Assembly: GCF_009734185.1 (NCBI RefSeq)
Contig: NZ_CP046393.1
Location: 1,108,501 to 1,172,500 of the forward strand
Origin: Commensalibacter melissae
Lineage (GTDB): Bacteria > Pseudomonadota > Alphaproteobacteria > Acetobacterales > Acetobacteraceae
DNA length: 64,000 bases
Direction of reading: 5' to 3'
The notes below the pieces were generated by a model. That model had not been told where the DNA came from. It saw only the letters and a list, made by a program, of their open reading frames with translations, and did no database searches. This document shows positions 7,208 to 16,368 of the stretch, piece after piece. Positions within the stretch are counted from its first letter, which is position 1, and each line of letters opens with the position of its first letter. Position numbers and translations under genes: made by a program.

Positions 7208-9844
7208 TTATAAACCTTTTAATACGGTTATGATACGCCCCAGGGCTTCATTTGCAGCTGGATCAATTCCATCAAGACTGGACGCGCCAGCATTTTCTTC
7301 AAATCGCTGTACCATGGCTGAAATCCAATCTCGAACAAAACGTTCGTGATATGGAACGGGATGTTCAGGTAAAATCAATATATCATTGGGTGCCTCTCTT
7401 GGTTCGAATACATGATGCTCACCCTTTAATCCTCTTGTCATGGGTCTTTCAGATAATGGTACGGAATGATAACCCAAATAATAAACAAAATTACCAATTT
7501 CCATTTCTGCCAACAAAACCTGTGTTTCCCCCTTTAATGAACCACTGGTGAAAAGCGCCGCATTGCGTCTTAATTGTTCAGCGAGCCTATCCCTGAGATT
7601 TAACCGTCTTGCAAGCAAGGATATCTCTGCCGTTAATGCGGTTAATTGTTCTGTTGGAATATAAAAATGCTGTTCAACCTGATCATTACGAGAAAAATCA
7701 TCCATAATATGATTCCATTTGGACAATACTAAATCGGCATATTGTTCATGACGATCTTTTGCCTGTCCCGTATCCACTTCTTTTTCCTGTTTTTGATCCG
7801 ATAAATCGGCATCTGGAAACATATCCTGAAAAAGATCGTCTACATCACTTGTTCGACCGATCAACAATCTTTGGTTGGAAAGCTGCATTTCCATACTATG
7901 CCATGCTTCCATCATATCCTCTCGCCTAACCTGGAGTGACCGTAACAAAGATCCAAACATTTGTGATTTGACGGATTGCATCAATGAAAGAGCTATTGAT
8001 TGAGCCTCCGATGAAGCCTTTTTGATAGCTTCTTCCGTATTGCCACTATGATAATAAGGTGAAATAAAACGTGCCAAATTAATAGCAAGATGTTCGATCT
8101 GTCCATTAATCTGTTCAACTTTTAACCGTGCGTCACATACCTTTCCCAATGCACCGGCAAGATAGGTGATACCTCCATCATTTGGTTGCAAAACAGCATT
8201 CCATGCCTTTTCAGGATCAGCCACATAACGCTTGATTTCAGGATTACTCAAATAAGCCTGTTTCATCGTTTCAACTAAATTTTTTGCCCGTTCAGCAATT
8301 CCAGCTTCTTCCTTATGTCCGTTAACGACCGTATAATCCATAACAGCTGGGAAACTTATAGAGGGACTGCGTAACCAGTAAAGATTATTGAAAGGATGAT
8401 TATCTCTCCAATTCTCAATCCAACTGCACGTTTTAAAAAAGTCAATTAGACTTGCATTAATTCTGGCTGTCCATCTTGTGCTTGATGAAGGAGATTCTCC
8501 TGCTTTTTGTTCAAACTCCCGATCAAATTTTGTCAAAACAACAAACAAATTATCTCTTTGTCTATTACGTTCTTCTTCCGTCGCACCGATACTGTTTCTT
8601 ACCCATCCATCAATCATACCTGGCAGGGTTGAAACATTCTGTATGGAATCACCAATACACAATAACATTGCCGAAATTTCACGTTCGGCTTCATAACGTT
8701 GAAAAAGATAGGCCACCTTTCCCCGAAGAAATAAACGTCCCAAAGCTTCTGGTGCCTGGAGAAAAACTTGTGGATCGTAAATCATTTCTCTTGATCTTGC
8801 GCCAGGAAAATCAAGCAAATCCGTTTCCTTGAGAAATGCCCATGGAGCATCACTTCCTATTGGAACGGTTAATTCTGCCGTCAATGCCGTTACAATTGAA
8901 CGGTCAATTGATTGTCTTTCCCCTTTTGAAGTCAAAACGGTAATTTTATCCTGGGAATTCATTCCAAGCGTGAATAGGGTTTCAACATTCAATATACTTT
9001 TTTCTCTTGGCTTCAGTGCTTCTGTAGAGCAATAGACATTTTCCGTTTTTCCCAAATTTCCTAAAACTGTAAATAAATTTCTTCCTAAATTGGTAAATTG
9101 CCCCAGATTGTTCCATAATGGTGAAAACAAGACAGCCGATTCATGAGCTGGAATATACGGAACGGTTTCCCTCAGTTGCTGCCAGTAAATTTCTCTTAAT
9201 TTTTCAAATCTATGATGGTCGGGATATTGTTTTTTTAAATATTCATATAGAACCTCTATATCATCAATATCTATAATTGAATTAATGATCTTGTCTTGCA
9301 TAAAAGGTTTCATGGACTGAAACAAATTCTGTAGTGACTGATCGTCAATTTCGGCATCTTTTGTCTTAAAATCCTCAATTGATGTATTGGTCAATATTTT
9401 TATGACATCAACCGCTGACAACAATCGTAATGGAACGGGCATATTTTCATCAATAACGTCAATTTTCCGCGTCGTAAAACGAGATACAAGCCCCGTTGAT
9501 TCATTACCACCTTGTGGATTCATATCCGTTAAGAAATTAAGATTCTCTTTTTGATAATACGCTATCAATGCCTGTCCGGGTTTTGTCGCCAAACTTGAAA
9601 CAAGATAGGATTTACCTGCCTGAGACGCTCCAAAAACCGCCACGGCAGGTGGCTGGTAAGCTGCATTGTCAAGTTGTCTGGCCTGCCGACGAAATCGCCT
9701 AAGGGTATATTTGACTGCATCCCCATCTCCCCTAATAGCTTTTGGATTATCTTCAAACCAGTGTAAAGCCATATCAGCAGAACATAATACATTCCCGGTT
9801 CTTTTTTGCAGATGCCTGGTCATTTCTTGAATATCGTTTGGCAT
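7208..9844 (-). CDS. srfC: SrfC-family putative virulence factor, GTPase-like
   Basis: 878 residues, matching the SrfC / putative bacterial virulence factor family named from the SsrB-regulated srfABC genes of Salmonella. A Walker A/G1 motif GASQAGKS is at residues 72-79, a G3-like DLLDFPG at about 342-348, and a G4-like VVLTKFD ending at 441. Together these point to a large P-loop GTPase, possibly dynamin-like, with a helical C-terminal half. No signal peptide or membrane helix is visible, so it should be cytoplasmic. It begins 16 bp after srfB and is followed one base later by the membrane Sel1 protein. The family call is strong; GTP binding is inferred from motifs. Confidence 0.88.
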   Translation of the reverse strand: MPNDIQEMTRHLQKRTGNVLCSADMALHWFEDNPKAIRGDGDAVKYTLRRFRRQARQLDNAAYQPPAVAVFGASQAGKSYLVSSLATKPGQALIAYYQKENLNFLTDMNPQGGNESTGLVSRFTTRKIDVIDENMPVPLRLLSAVDVIKILTNTSIEDFKTKDAEIDDQSLQNLFQSMKPFMQDKIINSIIDIDDIEVLYEYLKKQYPDHHRFEKLREIYWQQLRETVPYIPAHESAVLFSPLWNNLGQFTNLGRNLFTVLGNLGKTENVYCSTEALKPREKSILNVETLFTLGMNSQDKITVLTSKGERQSIDRSIVTALTAELTVPIGSDAPWAFLKETDLLDFPGARSREMIYDPQVFLQAPEALGRLFLRGKVAYLFQRYEAEREISAMLLCIGDSIQNVSTLPGMIDGWVRNSIGATEEERNRQRDNLFVVLTKFDREFEQKAGESPSSSTRWTARINASLIDFFKTCSWIENWRDNHPFNNLYWLRSPSISFPAVMDYTVVNGHKEEAGIAERAKNLVETMKQAYLSNPEIKRYVADPEKAWNAVLQPNDGGITYLAGALGKVCDARLKVEQINGQIEHLAINLARFISPYYHSGNTEEAIKKASSEAQSIALSLMQSVKSQMFGSLLRSLQVRREDMMEAWHSMEMQLSNQRLLIGRTSDVDDLFQDMFPDADLSDQKQEKEVDTGQAKDRHEQYADLVLSKWNHIMDDFSRNDQVEQHFYIPTEQLTALTAEISLLARRLNLRDRLAEQLRRNAALFTSGSLKGETQVLLAEMEIGNFVYYLGYHSVPLSERPMTRGLKGEHHVFEPREAPNDILILPEHPVPYHERFVRDWISAMVQRFEENAGASSLDGIDPAANEALGRIITVLKGL

Positions 9845-9860
9845 ATTAAATAATCTTTCT

Positions 9861-12785
9861 CTAGGCTAAGGTAAAGCGACCTGTATCACGCCAATAACCT
9901 TCGGAATTCATCATGGTTTGCAATCTCAGGACCAAAAGTCGGGTGGGATATTGCTCGCCATTCCGATCTGTTATTTCAACAATCCTGAATTGTTCGCGAT
10001 CTGAATAATCATTTTTTAGATTTTCCTTTTCTTGATCGATATCCTGACGCTTAATTGTTACCGTCAAAGGCAGGGCAATTTTATTCAGAGCATTGAAATT
10101 ATTTATTTCCAAAACATATAATGGCGACGCTGGCCATCTTTCAATTCCAAGCTGACGAAAACCAATCTTGGTGGTATTTTCAAAATCATCAATCTTGAAA
10201 CCTACATCTTCTTGAGGCTTACTTTCAGGTAAATCTATATTTGAAAGCCAAACATTTTTATTCCTCAACTGACCATTTTTTTCCAAACGACCAATAAAAC
10301 GTACAGTGGAATACATATGCAAATCACGTGATCGTAATACAAAATTCTGTAACTTCCCTTCCGCTTGCAAACATAAAGATGCACCAACTACAACGGTGGT
10401 TTTTGGATCACTTATACGGTTCTGAGCATCACGAAAAGGATAATATGCACCAACGCGATAATGGTACATACCTATAATACGGTGAACCGGAACTGGCATG
10501 GCGGCCATAATCATATCAACAATTCTGCGTAATCTTGAAGGTCTACCTGAAATCAACAAGACATCACAATCATAGGTCCAAATTGCTTCGCACAATTTCG
10601 CTATGACATCACCCATAACATATGTGATCGAGGCCTCAACCTGTTGCACCTTGGCTATGATTTCCAAATCGGTTATTTTAAAATTTTCTGCTCCTGCCTT
10701 TTTGGCAAGGGTCTGAATGTAATTTTGGGATCGCTCGATATTTTCCTTGTCCTCACCAAGAACATCGCCAATATGGAATGCATCAAGTATATCGATTGTT
10801 CGATCAGTTATATTTTCATAACGGGACAATATTGCCAATGCAACCGGTTCCAAAACATTATTGACAAAAAGCTGTCTTAAATGACGCTCCTGTTCTGATT
10901 GCCCTCCCCAGTCCTGTCCAATGGCGGAACTAAAAAATGCCTGGGTGTCAATTACCCCCGCTTTACGTAGGGAATTTTCCATTATGGGTAAAATGATATG
11001 CGTTATGATATGTTCAAGAATATCATCCCCTGCTATTTTAAAGCTTTCCCTAAATTCCTGATGTGGACAAATTGTCTCACCCACAGGCACAGAATAGGAA
11101 CTTATCATCAAATCAGTCGTTCCACCTCCAATATCCAAGCTTGCTATCCTAATTTTCGGTATCCGGTTATCAGTTTCCCTATCTTTATCGACATGACCGT
11201 TTAATTGCATGAACTCATCCACATTTCCACCGAGACGTTCGGTAATCTCGTTATATAACCAAACGATTTGGGTTGCTGTTGCCTCATCAAGATGCGTGTG
11301 AATTTTTGGCCGTTCATTTGTAGATATACCCAGCATTTCGCAATATAAATCAATGGCTGAAATCGCACGATTACGTAAGATTTTCTGTTCCGCTACCGGC
11401 ATACCAGGAGGTAAAGTCAATGTTACAGACCGAAGATGTCTCATTAAAGTTTTATTTTGTCTTTGTTCACGATTTTGAGGTGAGTTCATCTGTAATCTCG
11501 CTTGAAACAAAATTTCCACAAGCATAAAGGTAAATAATGAACTCCGTGAAAAATTTGGTTGTGTGGTGATATTCTCCCCTATTAAACGTTCCTCCTCAGT
11601 CAAAACACGACCATCCGGTGAAATCATTGCCATAAATGCCCCCGTAACTGGAGGATCGATTATTCTTCCCGAAATACCCATGGAACGGCTATTGTAACGC
11701 CAGCTTTGTAAAGATAAACGCGTGTCCCATATATATCTTTTTGGAGATGTGATACCGGTTATACCTTCATTTCCAATTCTTGTCCCTGCCAAATGTGCTG
11801 CCTCATAACCTACCCTGACCGGACTTGGCCAATAAAAGGCGGACATCCTTCCGGAACGACGAGAGAGAAGATCACTTCCAAAATTTGCACGAGCAAATTC
11901 TATACAGCTTGGAAATGGTTTGTCATATTTAAGATTGGGACTTGAAAGATCTCTAAGAATCAAAGGATAGCTATTTGAAAAATTAACATCCTGTCCCGGA
12001 TGATCCTCAACTAAAATTCCACAGCTCCTTGAATTTCCCAAATCCAGAATTAGGTCTACTTCAACCGGGACTTGTGATGTTATTCCCTTACCACCATCCA
12101 GCAAATGCACTGATGGTAAGGTTTGCAAGGAGGTTAAAATCTGTAGGAATGCCTGATAGACGGCATAATGCCAACAATATCGTTCTTCGTATAAAGAGCT
12201 ATTTACAACATTTTCCTGTTTGATTTTCAAAAGCCAATCACCAACCCATCCTTCATTCAAAAACCATGCCACATCAGTAAAATTAGAAACGAATTTATAA
12301 CAGTCCTGTCTTTGGCTATCTTCTATGGTGGGTGCATTATAAATTTCATTATTATCCTGTGTTTGCAAACTTGTATCGAATACAAGATCAAATTGATACA
12401 AATCCTCCTTTATCTGTGTAAGATATCCACGTACCCAATTTGCCGGTCCATTTCGAAAATGCTCATTACCTGTTTCTTCACCCGATATGAGCGCAAAAAA
12501 AGGCAAGGGTATCCATTGATGCAGAAACATTTGCATCATCCCTTTCCAGGAAACCTCATAAATCTGATTTTCAGGTGGAACCTGACCGGATTGAACATCC
12601 CTCAACACACCTGTTTCGGGATCCTCCCTAAGGGAATGCAAGATATAACGTGGTGTACCATCATCATATTCACCATTACGCTCTTCCCAAAACCAGCAAT
12701 GAACATTTTTTAATTGCGCAACAGGAATTTTAATAGACCAAAACTGTATTCCACTGTCAGGAATTAAAGTGATGATACGAGACAT
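9861..12785 (-). CDS. srfB: SrfB-family protein, actin/Hsp70-like ATPase
   Basis: First gene of the operon. The ATG at 12785 (MSRIITLIPDSG) is preferred over a TTG at 12821. About 974 residues: a unique N-terminal domain (1-240), then an actin/Hsp70-fold ATPase. Phosphate-1 is LILDLGNSRSCG (about 245-256), phosphate-2 is DIGGGTTD (551-558), and the adenosine-type motif is VLLISGRPSRL (about 744-754). The overall match is to the SrfB virulence-factor family. Such ATPases can polymerise or act as switches. No export signal is seen, so it is cytoplasmic and likely works with SrfC. Its promoter must lie in the 266-bp gap shared with the divergent MFS gene. Confidence 0.9.
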   Translation of the reverse strand: MSRIITLIPDSGIQFWSIKIPVAQLKNVHCWFWEERNGEYDDGTPRYILHSLREDPETGVLRDVQSGQVPPENQIYEVSWKGMMQMFLHQWIPLPFFALISGEETGNEHFRNGPANWVRGYLTQIKEDLYQFDLVFDTSLQTQDNNEIYNAPTIEDSQRQDCYKFVSNFTDVAWFLNEGWVGDWLLKIKQENVVNSSLYEERYCWHYAVYQAFLQILTSLQTLPSVHLLDGGKGITSQVPVEVDLILDLGNSRSCGILVEDHPGQDVNFSNSYPLILRDLSSPNLKYDKPFPSCIEFARANFGSDLLSRRSGRMSAFYWPSPVRVGYEAAHLAGTRIGNEGITGITSPKRYIWDTRLSLQSWRYNSRSMGISGRIIDPPVTGAFMAMISPDGRVLTEEERLIGENITTQPNFSRSSLFTFMLVEILFQARLQMNSPQNREQRQNKTLMRHLRSVTLTLPPGMPVAEQKILRNRAISAIDLYCEMLGISTNERPKIHTHLDEATATQIVWLYNEITERLGGNVDEFMQLNGHVDKDRETDNRIPKIRIASLDIGGGTTDLMISSYSVPVGETICPHQEFRESFKIAGDDILEHIITHIILPIMENSLRKAGVIDTQAFFSSAIGQDWGGQSEQERHLRQLFVNNVLEPVALAILSRYENITDRTIDILDAFHIGDVLGEDKENIERSQNYIQTLAKKAGAENFKITDLEIIAKVQQVEASITYVMGDVIAKLCEAIWTYDCDVLLISGRPSRLRRIVDMIMAAMPVPVHRIIGMYHYRVGAYYPFRDAQNRISDPKTTVVVGASLCLQAEGKLQNFVLRSRDLHMYSTVRFIGRLEKNGQLRNKNVWLSNIDLPESKPQEDVGFKIDDFENTTKIGFRQLGIERWPASPLYVLEINNFNALNKIALPLTVTIKRQDIDQEKENLKNDYSDREQFRIVEITDRNGEQYPTRLLVLRLQTMMNSEGYWRDTGRFTLA

Positions 12786-13022
12786 ATGATTCTCAATCCC
12801 CTGAGAAATATTAGGACACAAATTGATAGATTAAACTATAACAGCTATTATAAAATAAAAAATAAATAATTGAATTGTTTTAACGACCGAGTTTTTATGA
12901 AATAATTTTGAAAATCTATTTAAATATAAATTTCAACCAATTAAAAAATAAATAATATTCTGAGTATGATTGAACATTATATTTATTAAGCCTCATATCT
13001 TGACTATATAAATCAAATACCG

Positions 13023-13040
13023 TACCTAAATTACTAGGTA
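13023..13040. promoter_or_regulatory. Inverted repeat (operator candidate) upstream of the MFS gene
   Basis: TACCTA at 13023-13028 and TAGGTA at 13035-13040 form a perfect 6-bp inverted repeat with a six-base spacer, ending 11 bp before the MFS ATG. A TTGACT (13000-13005) lies 17 bp upstream of the left arm, so the arm coincides with the expected -10 position. This is how a TetR- or MarR-type repressor site would be placed. No regulator gene is adjacent. The rest of the srfB/MFS gap is AT-rich without other clear signals. Confidence 0.4.
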
Positions 13041-13051
13041 TATTAATCATC

Positions 13052-14419
13052 ATGAACATTCCGATTGAAAACAATCAAAAACGGTTTTTACCCATTGTCG
13101 CAGCAATATCATTTTTCATGGCTGCACTTGATTCAACTGCTGTCAATACAATAATTCCCTACTTATCCAATTTTTTTAATACTCCTTTATTCAAAACAAA
13201 AAATATCATTATTTATTATATGGTGGCTGGATCCTTATTTATTCCTCTTACGGGATATCTATGCCAAAAATATGGATGTCGCATAATTTTTTGTCTTTCA
13301 CTGGCAATTTTTACATCTGGTTCTCTTTTATGCGGACTTTCCCATAACTTGAATGAATTGTTAATCGCAAGGATTATTCAGGGTTCTGGAGGAGCACTTA
13401 TGCTGCCGATTGGTCGATTGGCAATTATCCAGACCTTTTCCAAAGACGAACTGGTAAAAGCATTAAGTATGGTAACCCTTCCCGCTTTGACTGGTCCCTT
13501 GATCGGTCCCATTGTTGGGGGGATGATCACTTCTTATTTTCATTGGTCCCTAATATTTTTAATCAATATACCCTTCGGTATTCTTGGAATTATATTTGCC
13601 TTACGAATTTTCCCCGATATCAAGGATAAATCAATTAAAATGGATTATACAGGGTATGGAATATTTGCCATTTCAATAGCCTTTCTTACCTATGCGCTCA
13701 GTCTATTTAGTGAAACCAAACAATTTAAAATTCCAACCCTGATTCTCGTTCTGGGCATCCTTTTAATGATATTTTACTGGATAAAATCCTATAATCATAA
13801 ACACCCTCTATTTCATCACAACCTTTTTAAAGTAAGAAGCTTCACAATTGGAATTTTCGGTAACATCGTTGCACGTATCGGATGCGGCGCCGTGCCATTC
13901 ATGCTGCCATTGATGTTACAAATTCTATTGGGACTTTCACCCGTAAAATGTGGTTTTGCAATGTTACCATTGGCCATTGCTTCTTTTGTAGGAAAATCTT
14001 TCGTCGATCAGATTATAAGACAGACCGGTTACCGACGTTTTCTGTTTATCAACACTATATTGCTCAGTTTTTCATATATTTCGTATGTAACTGTAACAAG
14101 TTCATCCAGCTGGACATTACTGATTGTTCTAATGCTCATTACTGGATTTATAAATTCCATTCAATTTACAGCCATGAATACAGTTACCGTTATTGATCTA
14201 TCTTTTAGTAAACAACCTTCAGGAAGCGGTCTATTATCCACAGTCATGCAACTTTCCATGGCTTCTGGTGTTGCCGTCTCTGCAATACTTTTAAATGTAG
14301 ATCAATCTTTGCATCCCAATTCCGCTCCTGCAATGCATTTTCATTTTACATGGTTTTGGTTGGGTATAACAACACTTTTCAGCTCTTTTATCTTTTGGTT
14401 TTTGCCAAAAGGAAAATAA
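13052..14419 (+). CDS. MFS drug exporter, DHA2 (EmrB/QacA) type
   Basis: A 455-residue polytopic membrane protein with 12 to 14 hydrophobic helices. The first helix carries ALDSTAVNTIIPYL, the classic LDxTxVN motif of DHA2 drug:H+ antiporters. IARIIQGSGGALMLPIGR follows, the family's conserved R-x-x-Q-G-x-G segment, and GPLIGPIVGG resembles the antiporter motif C. It probably exports toxic compounds by proton antiport. It is transcribed divergently from srfB and ends directly against the convergent aspartyl protease gene. The substrate is unknown. Confidence 0.9.
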   Translation: MNIPIENNQKRFLPIVAAISFFMAALDSTAVNTIIPYLSNFFNTPLFKTKNIIIYYMVAGSLFIPLTGYLCQKYGCRIIFCLSLAIFTSGSLLCGLSHNLNELLIARIIQGSGGALMLPIGRLAIIQTFSKDELVKALSMVTLPALTGPLIGPIVGGMITSYFHWSLIFLINIPFGILGIIFALRIFPDIKDKSIKMDYTGYGIFAISIAFLTYALSLFSETKQFKIPTLILVLGILLMIFYWIKSYNHKHPLFHHNLFKVRSFTIGIFGNIVARIGCGAVPFMLPLMLQILLGLSPVKCGFAMLPLAIASFVGKSFVDQIIRQTGYRRFLFINTILLSFSYISYVTVTSSSSWTLLIVLMLITGFINSIQFTAMNTVTVIDLSFSKQPSGSGLLSTVMQLSMASGVAVSAILLNVDQSLHPNSAPAMHFHFTWFWLGITTLFSSFIFWFLPKGK

Positions 14420-15343
14420 TTATTCTTCCCTATTATTTATAAAATACAATTTTTCACGTTTATAGGATATCCATATTTTATTTAGTGCAAACCAGTCTGA
14501 ACCAATCAGCATATCTGCTTCATCATGCAATGGGGATACGGTCAATGTAGGTTTGATTTCAACCTGTCCACCAATTTCGAAACGCTTAAATTGATACCAG
14601 TGATAAACAACCTCTTTTGAACCAATCGAGCTTGCCAGTCCACCCGGACGTGTGGCCAGCTCGTCTTCATGAATTCCCATTTCTTTTACTTTTTGAAGGG
14701 CAACTATTCGGGATCGTGCACCACTGTCAATTAGGGCTTCTAAGGGAAACTGATCAATTCTTACCTTTGTAAACACACGAAAACCTTTTTTGTCCAAATC
14801 AGTAATATGACCTTTTTCTTGCCAAAAAGGTGGTACCATACATAATAATGAATGGCTGTTCACCTCCCATAAATTCAGCTTTCCTGTTTTTAATGAAAAT
14901 TCAACATCAAAATTTGATAATATATCTCCACCGATCAATCCTGAAATGGCAGGTTTAATTCTTGGAAATTGAGGTAAATTACCAACTGGTATAGATAAAG
15001 CGCCCAGATTGTACGTTCCTATATGCATATTTCGGATAAAAACATTTTGTACTGTTTTACTTCCCCCTTTTGAACCCAGTATTACTGTTTTTTGGCCTGG
15101 ATCCACAGGTAAATGCAGCCTTGAAGCTCCATCCAAAGAAATAAGACTTCCTTCTGAACCTGTGTCAATAATCAGGGAAACCATTTGTCCATTAATTTGA
15201 AAATCCCCTATTATATAACCCCCTATATTTCTGAGAGGAATTTGCGCAATTTTTTCATAGCTGCATAAATTTCTTTCAGCTCTTGCAGAATCAAAAGACC
15301 ATAAGCCTGTAAAAAAATAAAATGTCAGAATGATTTTTTTCAT
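14420..15343 (-). CDS. Exported retropepsin-like aspartyl protease
   Basis: 307 residues with an N-terminal signal peptide (MKKIILTFYFFTGLWSF, then ARA). Two retropepsin-type active-site motifs are present: IIDTGSEGSLISL in the N-terminal half and LIDSGARSRIVAL in the C-terminal half, with hydrophobic glycine loops such as GLIGGDIL and MLIGSDW. This is a single-chain, two-lobe aspartyl protease working in the periplasm. The ATG overlaps the xerC stop as ATGA, so the two genes are co-transcribed, although no functional link is obvious. The substrate is unknown. Confidence 0.85.
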   Translation of the reverse strand: MKKIILTFYFFTGLWSFDSARAERNLCSYEKIAQIPLRNIGGYIIGDFQINGQMVSLIIDTGSEGSLISLDGASRLHLPVDPGQKTVILGSKGGSKTVQNVFIRNMHIGTYNLGALSIPVGNLPQFPRIKPAISGLIGGDILSNFDVEFSLKTGKLNLWEVNSHSLLCMVPPFWQEKGHITDLDKKGFRVFTKVRIDQFPLEALIDSGARSRIVALQKVKEMGIHEDELATRPGGLASSIGSKEVVYHWYQFKRFEIGGQVEIKPTLTVSPLHDEADMLIGSDWFALNKIWISYKREKLYFINNREE

Positions 15344-16323
15344 ATTTTTCTATTTATATTCGCTTTGGGATGGGCTTTATTCCATACTTCCAGTAAATGA
15401 GATTCATCCATCAATGTATAACGCTGCGTTGTAGACAGGCTTGCATGTCCTAACAACATTTGTATTGTTCTTAAATCTCCTCCGTTTTGTAAAATATGGG
15501 TGGCAAATGAGTGACGTAGGGCATGAGGTGTTGCCAATTCTGACAATCCCGTCATGCGTCTGTATTCACGCATATTTTTTTGGGCAATAGATGGATTTAA
15601 CCTTTTGCCTTTAACACCGACAAAAACTGGTGATTGAGATTTAATCATAAAAGGGTAATGTTTTTCCCATTTTATTAATGCGTCAGCCACATAGGGCAAA
15701 ATCGGCACAAGTCGTTCCTTGTTTCCTTTACCGGTTATCCTTAGGGTTGCACCCTCACGGGTCAGGTCTGCATTTCTGAGATCACCCCAATTTAAGGATA
15801 AGGCTTCAGACAACCGCAAACCACAACCATACAACAATGTAAATAAAGCGATGTCACGATTTTGAGTCATTGGGGACTGATCAACAATCGCAACATTCCT
15901 AGTCAACTCTGAGGCCTCTTTTTCCGTCAATGGATGGGGTAAAGGTTGATTGACCTTTGGAATCTTTATTAATGAAGCAATATTATTCTCAATATAATAA
16001 AACCTTGCCAAAAAGCGATAAAATGACCGTAATGCGGATAAACGTCTTTTACGTGTACGGATTGCGGCATCTTGCGTATGTCGACCCTGACCAAGATAAT
16101 GACTTTTAAGGGCTTTGTTGTTTTCATCCGCCATCCATGCCCTGACATCCTTATATGAAAGATCGGCAAGATCATGCCCGGTTATTTCTTTACCCTTATA
16201 ATTTGCAAAAAATTGTAAAAAAAGGGTTAAATCTTGTTGATATGCAATAATACTATTAGATGAGGCTCTTTGACTGTCCTTCATCCATTTCAAGAAATGC
16301 TTTAAATAACCTTCTGCCAGCAT
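15340..16323 (-). CDS. xerC: Tyrosine recombinase XerC
   Basis: 327 residues. It has an N-terminal SAM-like core-binding domain (FLKWMKDS to the YRFLARFYY region) and a C-terminal catalytic domain with the full tyrosine-recombinase set: Arg in LLYGCGLRLSEAL, Lys in TGKGNKERLVP, HALRHSFATH, LLGHASLSTTQ and the nucleophile in RYTLMDE. The length and TQRYT ending fit the housekeeping XerC/D pair that resolves chromosome dimers at dif, rather than a phage integrase. No flanking att site or phage gene is seen. XerC versus XerD was judged from overall resemblance. Confidence 0.88.
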   Translation of the reverse strand: MLAEGYLKHFLKWMKDSQRASSNSIIAYQQDLTLFLQFFANYKGKEITGHDLADLSYKDVRAWMADENNKALKSHYLGQGRHTQDAAIRTRKRRLSALRSFYRFLARFYYIENNIASLIKIPKVNQPLPHPLTEKEASELTRNVAIVDQSPMTQNRDIALFTLLYGCGLRLSEALSLNWGDLRNADLTREGATLRITGKGNKERLVPILPYVADALIKWEKHYPFMIKSQSPVFVGVKGKRLNPSIAQKNMREYRRMTGLSELATPHALRHSFATHILQNGGDLRTIQMLLGHASLSTTQRYTLMDESHLLEVWNKAHPKANINRKI

Positions 16324-16368
16324 GATTGGATCCTTTCAACGCGATTCTGTCACTGAAATGATAATTTA

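Noticed and set aside
8476-8832. Plus-strand open frame antisense to srfC
   Set aside because: It mirrors srfC codons; srfC has strong family evidence and the shadow has none.
12786-12821. TTG at 12821 as the start of srfB
   Set aside because: It adds 12 residues without domain character, while the ATG at 12785 begins the conserved N-terminus.
15340-16323. xerC as a phage or island integrase
   Set aside because: The protein has housekeeping Xer features and no attachment-site repeat, tRNA end duplication or phage genes flank it.
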